Below are positions 15,559 to 23,560 of a stretch of DNA of 33,120 nt, in pieces (the stretch's first letter is position 1; every line of letters starts with the position of its first letter). Where the stretch lies: the NCBI GenBank assembly GCA_025351875.1, contig JANXVA010000078.1, positions 1 through 33,120 on the forward strand, written 5' to 3'. The position numbers were made by a program, and so were the translations under genes. The notes beneath the pieces are model-generated. The model was not told where the DNA came from, did no database searches, and saw only the letters and a list, made by a program, of their open reading frames with translations. This stretch comes from Myxococcales bacterium (lineage in GTDB: Bacteria > Myxococcota_A > Polyangia > Polyangiales > Polyangiaceae).

Positions 15559-17961
15559 GTGACGAAAACAGGCGGTGAGGCGCCCGCGCACACCTCGCTC
15601 GATCCCCAGGAGCGCTTCGAGCGAGCGTTCGAGATCGAGCGCGGAGAGACCATCCAGACGCGTTCGCGCTGGATCTGGGGCGGCTCGCTCACGATGTTCT
15701 TCGTCAGCCTCGTTTTCATCGACCGGGCGGTCTTCACGTGGGGGCAGGCGCTGACCATCCGCGTGCCCGAGCTGGCGCTCGCCATCACCATGCTCGTCTA
15801 CCTGCGGAAGCCCCGCCCGCGGGTCCAGATCGAGCGCTGGACGACGCTCGGCTGGACCCTCATGGCGGTCCTCAGCAGCTGGGGCTTCACGGTGGTTCCT
15901 CACGAGAAGCTGCCGGCCAAGGTGGCCGCGCTCACGCTCTCGGTGATCGTCGTCTGCCTCCTCGGTGCGTTCACCTGGCAGACGTCGTTCCTCATCGCGC
16001 TGATCACGATGCTCTCGCTCTCGTCCCTGCTCTACGTGGGCGCGAACTCGCTCTACATGCTCACGATGACGGTGGTCGGCTTCGCGTGGGGCGTCATCAT
16101 CGTCTCTGCGGCGGCCCGCGATCGGCTGAAGCGCAAGGAGCTCGTCGCCCGCCTCGGTCTCATCGAGGCGAACGAGAAGCTCCAGCGCGAGGACGAGCTG
16201 AAGAGGCGCCTCTTCGTGAACCTGAGCCATGATCTGCGGACGCCGCTCGCGATCGTCCGCGGCGAGGCGGCGATGCTGCGTGGCTCCGGGCGCATGGATG
16301 ACGACGACGCCGCGCTCGCGCGCGTCGAGCGCAACGCCGCGGCGCTCTCCCAGCTCGCAGACCAGCTGCTCGACCTCGCGCGCCTCGAGGCAGGCCAGAT
16401 GCCCGTTCGCGCACGCGCGTGCGATGTCGGCCAGATGGTTCGCGACGTCGCATCGCAGCTCACGCCGCCCGGCGAGCCGCGCATCCACACGAAGACCGAA
16501 GGCGAGCGCGTCGTCAGCCGGGTCGACCCGACACACCTCCAGCGCATCCTGACGAACCTCGTCGCGAACGCGCTCCGTCAGGCAAAGCCTGGTGGAGAGC
16601 CCGGGCTCGTCACGCTCTTCGTCCGAAGTGAGAAGGCAACCAACCACGTCGTCCTCGACGTCGTCGACGAGGGCCCAGGCGTACCGCCCGAGCGCCGCGT
16701 GGCGATCTTCACGCGCTTCGTCTCGTTCGACTCCGACGGCAACACGGCGTCCGGGATCGGTCTCCCGCTCGCGCGCGAGCTGGCGATGCTGAACGCGGGG
16801 ACGCTCGAGCTGCTCCATGACGTCCGGCCGACGACGTTTCGCCTGACGCTGCCCGCCACGTCGGACGAGCCGGATGCGATCGAGCCCGAGCTCGCCGCCG
16901 CTCTCGCGCCTGCGCCGACTCGCGAGGCTCGCCACGCGCCGCCTTCGACGCTTGCTCCCGGATCGCGCCCTCGGCGCCGGATCCTGGTCGTCGAGGACAA
17001 TCCGGACATGGGCCTTCTGCTGGTGCGTTCGCTCGGCAGCGCGTATCGGGTCGAGCACGTCACGCGCGTGGCCGACGCGCTCGCGGTGCTCGCCGAGGAC
17101 CCGCCCACCGCCGTCCTCTCGGACGTCATGCTCCCCGACGGGACCGGCTACGAGGTCCTCGCTGCGATTCGCGGCCGTCGCGATCTCGATCGGATGCCCG
17201 TCGTGCTGGTCTCCGCGCTCGGCGAGGTGGACGAGCGCGTGCGAGGTCTCTCGGCAGGCGCCGACGACTACGTCGCGAAGCCGTTCGCCCCTGAGGAGCT
17301 GCGCAGCCGCGTCAACGCGGCGATCGACCGCGCCGACACGTGGGGACAGGCGCTCGCAGCGCAGCGAGACGTCCTCCTGATGGAGGTCCACGACGGCGTG
17401 AGCGCGAGCCTGTCGCGTGCATCGATCCTGCTCTCCGATCTCGAGCCGCACCTCTCCCCCGAGACGGTGGCTCACGCGCGCGACGCGATCCGTGACGGGC
17501 TCGACGAGGTGCGCGCCATCACGCGTCTGCTCGCGCCGAAGCCAGCTTCGTTCCTCGCGCTGACCGCGGAGATCCGTCGCGCGATGGGCGACGCATGCGC
17601 CGCCGCCAAGCTCGAGCTCGACTTCGACGTGCAGAGCAGCGCCGACCTCGATGGCGCCACCGTGCCCGCCGGCACGGCTCACACGATGAGGCGCGTCGCG
17701 CGCGAGGCCACGACCAACACCATCAAGCACGCGAATGCGAAGCGGGTCGCCTGCCACGTGTCCGCGACGACGGAGTCGTTCGTCATGCGCATCCAGGACG
17801 ACGGTCGCGGGCTCCCGGAGGAGCGATCGGACGGGCAGGGACTTGGCATCATGAGCCGTCGTGTCGGACGCGTCGGCGGCACCGTGGAGCACGGAAATCG
17901 CGCGAGAGACGCGGGCGGCGGGGCGTACGTCGAGGTGCGCTTGCCCAGGCTCTCGCGCTGA
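15559..17961 (+). CDS. Membrane dual-kinase hybrid sensor: multi-TM, HisKA-HATPase_c, REC, HisKA_3-like-HATPase_c
   Basis: Several hydrophobic helices; H-box LFVNLSHDLRTPLAIVRGE; N/G boxes LTNLVANALRQAKPGG and DEGPGVPPE; REC RRILVVEDNPDMG...VLSDVMLPDGTG...VAKPFAPEEL; second kinase LLMEVHDGVSASLSRA...REATTNTIKHANAK...DDGRGLPEE...GLGIMSRRV. Confidence 0.92.
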   Translation: MTKTGGEAPAHTSLDPQERFERAFEIERGETIQTRSRWIWGGSLTMFFVSLVFIDRAVFTWGQALTIRVPELALAITMLVYLRKPRPRVQIERWTTLGWTLMAVLSSWGFTVVPHEKLPAKVAALTLSVIVVCLLGAFTWQTSFLIALITMLSLSSLLYVGANSLYMLTMTVVGFAWGVIIVSAAARDRLKRKELVARLGLIEANEKLQREDELKRRLFVNLSHDLRTPLAIVRGEAAMLRGSGRMDDDDAALARVERNAAALSQLADQLLDLARLEAGQMPVRARACDVGQMVRDVASQLTPPGEPRIHTKTEGERVVSRVDPTHLQRILTNLVANALRQAKPGGEPGLVTLFVRSEKATNHVVLDVVDEGPGVPPERRVAIFTRFVSFDSDGNTASGIGLPLARELAMLNAGTLELLHDVRPTTFRLTLPATSDEPDAIEPELAAALAPAPTREARHAPPSTLAPGSRPRRRILVVEDNPDMGLLLVRSLGSAYRVEHVTRVADALAVLAEDPPTAVLSDVMLPDGTGYEVLAAIRGRRDLDRMPVVLVSALGEVDERVRGLSAGADDYVAKPFAPEELRSRVNAAIDRADTWGQALAAQRDVLLMEVHDGVSASLSRASILLSDLEPHLSPETVAHARDAIRDGLDEVRAITRLLAPKPASFLALTAEIRRAMGDACAAAKLELDFDVQSSADLDGATVPAGTAHTMRRVAREATTNTIKHANAKRVACHVSATTESFVMRIQDDGRGLPEERSDGQGLGIMSRRVGRVGGTVEHGNRARDAGGGAYVEVRLPRLSR

Positions 17962-17967
17962 GCGAGC

Positions 17968-17981
17968 CGTACGATCGTACG
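17968..17981. repeat. Perfect 14-bp palindrome cgtacgatcgtacg, possible operator
   Basis: Read directly; in the 83-nt gap between the dual kinase and a lipoprotein gene. Confidence 0.5.
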
Positions 17982-18044
17982 AGGTACAGCCCGCCGCATG
18001 AACGTGCGATCCCCTGGCTCGCGCCACCTCACTACGCTTGCCGC

Positions 18045-18833
18045 ATGACTATTAAATCGTTTGCTTTGGTCGGTCTCTCCAGCCTCCTCCTCGTTGCCGG
18101 TTGTGGAAGCAGTGACGACAGCAAGCCTGCGGCCGCGGAGGGGACGCCCAACAAGTCGGGCGCGAGCTCGGCGACGACGAGCACGATCACGGCTGTCCAG
18201 ACGGCGATCAAGCCGTCGGCGGGCGGCACCCCCGGGGACTCCGGTCAGGCTTCGGCAAACCAGCTCGCGAGCGCGGCCCAGGCGACGCAGAACCTCGTCA
18301 CGCCGGCAGCCGGCGGTGCCGGCGCGAAGAGCCTCCCCGGCCTCGAGCTCCTGGCGGACTTCCTCCACCCGCTCGCCCCGACGGGGCAGACGGGCACGTG
18401 CACCTGCACCGCCGACTCCTGCACGTTCGCGGCGTGCGCGAACGGTAGCGTCACCATCGACGGCACGTACTCGTTCGGTGGCGGCAAGATCAAGGCAACC
18501 GGCCTCAAGTACACGATCAACGTCGGCGGCGAGGGCGCGTCCACGGGCGTCACCGCCGCCGTCGTCATCACCATCGACGCCGACATCACCGCGACGGCCA
18601 CGTCCATCGACGGCTCGTTCCATTCGGCGGGCAGCACGAACACGAGCGCCGGCGGACAGTCGTACTCGTCGACCTGGGACTCCACGCTCGCGTTCAACAA
18701 GGTCACGTTCCCGTCGGGCGGCGGCGCCGCGACGGGCGGCAGCGAGCACGTGTCGGCGACGACCAACGTGAGCGCCGGCGGCGGCTCGCAGGCGTACCAG
18801 TCGAACTTCGACGTCACGTTCCCGGCGAACTGA
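18045..18833 (+). CDS. Ser/Thr/Gly-rich lipoprotein of unknown function
   Basis: MTIKSFALVGLSSLLLVAGCGSSDDS lipobox; Cys cluster TCTCTADSCTFAACANG; beta-rich C-terminus. Confidence 0.8.
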   Translation: MTIKSFALVGLSSLLLVAGCGSSDDSKPAAAEGTPNKSGASSATTSTITAVQTAIKPSAGGTPGDSGQASANQLASAAQATQNLVTPAAGGAGAKSLPGLELLADFLHPLAPTGQTGTCTCTADSCTFAACANGSVTIDGTYSFGGGKIKATGLKYTINVGGEGASTGVTAAVVITIDADITATATSIDGSFHSAGSTNTSAGGQSYSSTWDSTLAFNKVTFPSGGGAATGGSEHVSATTNVSAGGGSQAYQSNFDVTFPAN

Positions 18834-18838
18834 GCATC

Positions 18839-18869
18839 GCTCGTGCCGTGTGACTCACGCGGCACGAGC
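18839..18869. terminator. Candidate bidirectional hairpin terminator between convergent genes
   Basis: gctcgtgccg-(11 nt)-cggcacgagc, 10-bp perfect arms starting 6 nt after the 18833 stop; no poly-T tract seen. Confidence 0.55.
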
Positions 18870-18901
18870 AGCCTCTGTGGCTGAGGGCTCTCGAAGGTCG
18901 C

Positions 18902-20170
18902 TCAGCGCACGAGCGTTGCGCACCCGAAGAGGATCTCGACCTTCGGCAGCTTCGTTCCGCCATGCGACTGTGCGCCCTCACACGATCGAGGGCACAGGAT
19001 GACCTTCGTCGGTGACGTGGGCGCATCGTAGTACCAGCCGTCGAGCCCTGCGCATGCGGGCTCGCCGGTGACCCGCGGGACGCTCAAGGGCGGCTTCACG
19101 CCGTCGGTCACGCGCACGTTCACGCGCGCGGGGTCGACGGTACCGGCCTCTGCCACGGGGATGTCGAGCTCGCAGGCAACGCGCGCCGTCTTCACGACTG
19201 CGGTGGCGACGTCGTCGAAGAACGGCCCCCAGGCGGCGCTGCCGTCGCAGATCTTCGCGCGGACGCCGCCCGTCTTCAGGACGAGGGCGGTGTACTCGGA
19301 GCCCGACGCCGTCGGCTTGCTGTTGTCCGGAAACGTGCAGCGGATGCTCGGGTCGACCGTCGTTCCCCACCCGTAGATGCCGCTCAACACGTACCCGAGC
19401 CACGCGCCGCCGCGGCTCGGATGAAGGATGCCCGCCGGAAGCACGAGGCCGCCGGTGTACGGATTGTCGCCGCCCGGGAAGCCCTCGAAGCTCACGCCCG
19501 GGAAGCGCGAGTTGTCGTCGGTGACGATCACGATGCTCTTCGTCGCGTTGGCGCGCAGCGCCTGCGCCCACGGCTCGCCGCCGCGCGCGTTGCCGGAGGT
19601 GTAACCCTGCGTCTGATCGAGGGTGCCGAGGATCTGCTCGAGGGGCTGCGTGCTCTGGATGTCGACCGCGGCGTGCGTGAAGAGCGCCGTGTTCGCGCAG
19701 TTGGGGTCGCCGGCCCCGTCGACGCCGCCGAGCGGGGGAGGGACGCACACCGGGTAGCGCCACTTGACGCCGATGGGGATCGGAGCCGTTCCGCGCAGCG
19801 AGAGGAGCACAACGCGGAAGTCGAGGCCCTTCGTGCCGACGACGTTCGCGAATGCGTTGAGCCCGGCTTGCACCTCGGCGACTGCGGGCGCCATGCTCGA
19901 CGAGTTGTCGACGACCCAGATGATGTCGACCGGGAGCTTCTCGCGCTTCGCCTCGACGGCGGCGCTCGCGCACGTCTCGAAGCCGGCCTCGGCGGCGTCC
20001 GGCACGTTCGCGTCACCCTTGAAGTCGGTCGGCGGCAACGGCGCGGCGGCCTCGGGGGTCTCGACGGACTCGAACGAGCGTGTCGCCGTGTCGTCGCTCG
20101 CGCATGCCGCGAACGCGGCGAGGCCGCTCAGCAGGAGACCAACCGCAGTGAAGCGCGCGCGAGTCGACAT
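18902..20170 (-). CDS. Cys-rich VWA-domain lipoprotein
   Basis: Lipobox-like LAAFAACAS; VDIIWVVDNSSSMAPAV (MIDAS DxSxS); KSIVIVTDDNS; about 11 Cys after the lipobox. Confidence 0.85.
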   Translation of the reverse strand: MSTRARFTAVGLLLSGLAAFAACASDDTATRSFESVETPEAAAPLPPTDFKGDANVPDAAEAGFETCASAAVEAKREKLPVDIIWVVDNSSSMAPAVAEVQAGLNAFANVVGTKGLDFRVVLLSLRGTAPIPIGVKWRYPVCVPPPLGGVDGAGDPNCANTALFTHAAVDIQSTQPLEQILGTLDQTQGYTSGNARGGEPWAQALRANATKSIVIVTDDNSRFPGVSFEGFPGGDNPYTGGLVLPAGILHPSRGGAWLGYVLSGIYGWGTTVDPSIRCTFPDNSKPTASGSEYTALVLKTGGVRAKICDGSAAWGPFFDDVATAVVKTARVACELDIPVAEAGTVDPARVNVRVTDGVKPPLSVPRVTGEPACAGLDGWYYDAPTSPTKVILCPRSCEGAQSHGGTKLPKVEILFGCATLVR

Positions 20171-20217
20171 GGGTGTCCTTTAGCGTCTCTGGATGGCAAC
20201 GAGGTGCCGTTCGCGCA

Positions 20218-22908
20218 TCATCGGGCGCGCGCCCGGGCGCGGACGGCGAGTACGGCGGCGAGCGCGAAGAGGCCTGCAAACAGGCCGGATCGCGTGTTTC
20301 CCACGGGAGCCGGAGCGCCGGTCACGCGGCAGCCGCACCCGCTGCCGGCGGCGGCGAGCGAGCTGTCGGCCTTGCCGCGGATGAGCGGGAGGCTGACGCG
20401 GCCGACGTTGCCCTCCTCGTCCTTCACCTCGAGGTCCACGGCGCTGGAGGCGTCGGCGTCGAACGAGGCGACGCTGCCGAGGGCCGCCCACTCCGACCAG
20501 CCACCTTCGCCGATGCGGCGTCGAGCGACGAGAGCGGTCTCGGGCGAGACGTAGTCGATCGCGCGTACGGACACGCGGTCACCGTCACGCTTGCCCTCGA
20601 TGCGCGGAGGGAGCGTGTCGATCACGAACGGCAGCTCGGCGGGCGTCCCGTCCTCCGAGGCCATGTCACCGACGACGCGCGACGAGACGTGGAGCACGTG
20701 CTTGCCCTGGAGGATCATCGTGTCCTGATCGACGACGAGGTCGCTCTCCTGCGTCCAGGCGGAGTGCGTGCCCTCGTCGATCCACCACGTGTGCTCGGTG
20801 CGGTGCGAGGCGATGCCCTCGACGTGCACGCGCAGGGTGGGGAAGCTCGCGCGCGACGCGGTGAGGCCCATCGCGTCCGGGTGCACGATCTTCTCGACGA
20901 TGGATGCGCGCGTGTCGGCCTCCTCGTGCGCGGTGCCGGCGGCCTTGGTGATGTTCGCGAAGATGGCGAGGAAATCGTCGGTGCCGCTCGTCAGCTTGCG
21001 GATGCCGCCCGGCGGGATGTCGAGCCCGAGACCGAAGCTCGCGAGCGCGGTCGAGAGGTCGATTGGCTTGAGGCCGCCGCCGAGGAACTGCCCGAGGATC
21101 CCGCCGAGGAGGCCCGTGACTCCGCCGGAGACCATGCCGGGATCGTCCATGAGGAGATCGGCGTTGGTAACGCTCGCGTTCGCGAGCGTGAGATCTCCGA
21201 TGACGGGAAGGAGGCCGCCGTTCGGGTTCGTCTTCGGATCCTTGCCGGTCTGGAGGTTGACCGGGATCGTGACGTCGGCCGTGTACGTGAAGAAGCGGAC
21301 GAAGCGATCGAGCGAGAAGACGTAGAAGTCGACGGCGAACTTCTCGAGCGTGATCTTGAGGAGCGGGTCCGTCTTCACGTCGGTGCCGCCGCCGAGCTTG
21401 ATCTTCGGCGGTGCGCCGGGGCGGGTGGTGACGGCCGCGGCGGCGGCGTTCTGCTCGAACGCGAGCAGCTTGATCGACGGGGCGAGGATGCTGAGATATC
21501 CGGTCTGCAGCTGGTCGACCTGCGCGGTCGAGATGCCGAGGCAGAGCACGCCGCTGTTGAAGGCGCTCGTCGCTGCGTGATCGAGGTAGCGGCCCGCCAG
21601 CGCGAAGCCGAGGTGGGGACCCGGCGTCGCCGCCGGCCATGGCGTGATCGTGTCGCCCTCGAGCTCCTTCGGGATCGGGATGCCTTGCGGCGGCGGGTTC
21701 GGAACGACGGTGACGCACTTGGCCGTCGGCTGGGGCTGCGCGCCGCCGAGCATCTTGAGCGAGATGCCGTTGGTGTTGTTGTCCTCCGCGGGAACGGGCG
21801 GCTTGCGCGGCGTCCACGCGGGGAGGGTCGTGACGCCCGGCGCGGGGTTCATGTCGCCGGCCGACGCGAGGACGAAGTCGAGACCGCCCTGCGTCCCCGG
21901 CGAGAAGCTGCTGAGCGCCTTCGACAGATCCATTCGCCCGTCGATGCCGAGGAGCGAGGGCACGCACTCCTTCGTCCCGGTGAAGACGCACTTGGTGGCC
22001 TTCGTGAGGTCGGCGTCGTCGGGCTCCGAGCCTGTCGGGCATGCCGGTGTCACCGTGGGCGTCGGCTTCGTGCAGAACGCGCTCGCGAGCGCGGTCTTCA
22101 CCTGGCTCTTCACGCCGTCGATGAGCGTGTTGAAGGCGAGGTCCTTCACGGTGTCGAAGAAGCCCTGGCAGATGCCGAGGCCGCCGCAGGTGTCGTCGCA
22201 GACCTCGACGTCGTTCTTGGTGATGCCGATGTCGATGACCGCGTTGTCGACGTCGACCTTCGTGTAGCCGTCGCGCGGCGCGCGTGTCTCGGTGATGAGC
22301 GGGAGCTCGATGTTGAGCGGGAAGTCCTTGAACGGGAGCGTGTCCGAGCCGCGAAGACCGGCAGCGCAGAGGTTCTGGCTGGGGACCTGCGTCTTGTCCG
22401 CGGCGACGACGTATGCCTTGACGGTGAAGCCGACCGAGAACGAGACGGGCAGATCGCGGATGCGAACGGGAAGCAAGCCGTCGATCTTCACGCGGTTGGG
22501 GGTGATCGAGTTCACGCGGAGCTTGGATTGGCCGAGCGCGATCTCCGCGTTGCACTGCGCGGGGGTGGGCATCGCGACGGAGCAGACCTTCGGGTTGCCG
22601 CTGCCCGGCGGAATGTTGAACGACGCGACGCCGGGCTTGCCGCCCGCGCCGGCGCCCGCGCCGAGCGCCTTCTCGGCGAGTGTGCCGATGTTCTCCTGGA
22701 GGAAGGTGAGGCCGGGGCGCGTGACTCGAACCGAAGCGGCGTTGGGGATGGTGCTCGCCTTCGGGAAGCCGCCGGGGAGCGGGGTGGTGCCGCAGGAGGC
22801 GCAGCCGCCGGAGCAGCCGCCGCCGCTGCACGAGGCAATGAGGAGGAAGAGGGCTACGAGAAGGACGCGCTGGACGAGGTGCTTGTGAGCTTTGCTGGGG
22901 AAAAACAT
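20218..22908 (-). CDS. Large lipoprotein with Cys-rich N-terminus and MYXO-CTERM-like C-terminal sorting tail
   Basis: MFFPSKAHKHLVQRVLLVALFLLIASCSGGGCSGGCASCG (lipobox); C-terminus AAAGSGCGCRVTGAPAPVGNTRSGLFAGLFALAAVLAVRARARAR (Cys motif, TM segment, Arg-rich tail). Confidence 0.85.
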   Translation of the reverse strand: MFFPSKAHKHLVQRVLLVALFLLIASCSGGGCSGGCASCGTTPLPGGFPKASTIPNAASVRVTRPGLTFLQENIGTLAEKALGAGAGAGGKPGVASFNIPPGSGNPKVCSVAMPTPAQCNAEIALGQSKLRVNSITPNRVKIDGLLPVRIRDLPVSFSVGFTVKAYVVAADKTQVPSQNLCAAGLRGSDTLPFKDFPLNIELPLITETRAPRDGYTKVDVDNAVIDIGITKNDVEVCDDTCGGLGICQGFFDTVKDLAFNTLIDGVKSQVKTALASAFCTKPTPTVTPACPTGSEPDDADLTKATKCVFTGTKECVPSLLGIDGRMDLSKALSSFSPGTQGGLDFVLASAGDMNPAPGVTTLPAWTPRKPPVPAEDNNTNGISLKMLGGAQPQPTAKCVTVVPNPPPQGIPIPKELEGDTITPWPAATPGPHLGFALAGRYLDHAATSAFNSGVLCLGISTAQVDQLQTGYLSILAPSIKLLAFEQNAAAAAVTTRPGAPPKIKLGGGTDVKTDPLLKITLEKFAVDFYVFSLDRFVRFFTYTADVTIPVNLQTGKDPKTNPNGGLLPVIGDLTLANASVTNADLLMDDPGMVSGGVTGLLGGILGQFLGGGLKPIDLSTALASFGLGLDIPPGGIRKLTSGTDDFLAIFANITKAAGTAHEEADTRASIVEKIVHPDAMGLTASRASFPTLRVHVEGIASHRTEHTWWIDEGTHSAWTQESDLVVDQDTMILQGKHVLHVSSRVVGDMASEDGTPAELPFVIDTLPPRIEGKRDGDRVSVRAIDYVSPETALVARRRIGEGGWSEWAALGSVASFDADASSAVDLEVKDEEGNVGRVSLPLIRGKADSSLAAAGSGCGCRVTGAPAPVGNTRSGLFAGLFALAAVLAVRARARAR

Positions 22909-23084
22909 GGCCCGTCCTCTGCGCGGGGGAAGACCCCGGGCAACTGAGGGGAGTTTGTATCACCTGGGAGGGGGGCGCGCGCGTCTCAACGGGAGCTTGA
23001 TTGGGGTTCCGGGAGGGGAGATCCGGGCACGGGCACGTGGCGCGCTCGGGGCATCTTTGGTGGGGGCGGTGGTAGGCTGCGGGC

Positions 23085-23420
23085 GTGCGTCGCTGGATAT
23101 GTGTAAGTTGCATCTTTATCGTCGCGCTGACCGTGCCCGTCTACGCAAGCGCGCAGGGCGGGCCGATCGCAGACGCGAGCGCGGATTCGAGCCCCGTCGG
23201 CCCGGCCTCCGCCCCGAGCTCGACTGCGACCGCGAACCCGACCCCGCACCCGAGCGAGTCCGCGGCACCCGAGCCTCCGCCTCGCGCCGTCCGGGGTCCG
23301 GCCGTGCGCGAGCGTGCGGGCCGTCGCTCGCGTGGAGGGTCCGTCGCGTCGGGCGCGCTCATGCTCTTCATGCTCATCGCGTTCATGGGCTACTACGTCG
23401 TGAAGAAGCTCCGTCGCTGA
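23085..23420 (+). CDS. Small secreted/membrane protein (signal peptide, low-complexity linker, C-terminal TM, basic tail)
   Basis: GTG start; MRRWICVSCIFIVALTVPVYASAQ...GSVASGALMLFMLIAFMGYYVVKKLRR. Confidence 0.65.
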   Translation: MRRWICVSCIFIVALTVPVYASAQGGPIADASADSSPVGPASAPSSTATANPTPHPSESAAPEPPPRAVRGPAVRERAGRRSRGGSVASGALMLFMLIAFMGYYVVKKLRR

Positions 23421-23433
23421 GCAACGCAAGGGA

Positions 23434-23470
23434 CGTGACTGCGGTGATCTGACCGCAGGTGAATGTCACG
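23434..23470. terminator. Nested inverted repeat after the 23085..23420 gene; terminator or regulatory hairpin candidate
   Basis: Inner arms ctgcggt/accgcag (23439-23445, 23452-23458), outer arms cgtgac/gtcacg (23434-23439, 23465-23470). Confidence 0.45.
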
Positions 23471-23560
23471 GCCTCGTCTCATTGCCGCAGGAAACACGAA
23501 GTAAGAAGCGCCTCCGCGGGCCGGATCGTAGACCCGTCCCGCCACCCAGGAGCTTCACGC

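Noticed and set aside
15532-18027. 831-aa minus-strand ORF
   Set aside because: Antisense to the dual-kinase gene; Arg/Glu/His/Asp-rich with no domain motif.
20173-22947. 924-aa plus-strand ORF
   Set aside because: Antisense to the lipobox/MYXO-CTERM-like gene; no recognisable domain, composition of a shadow ORF.
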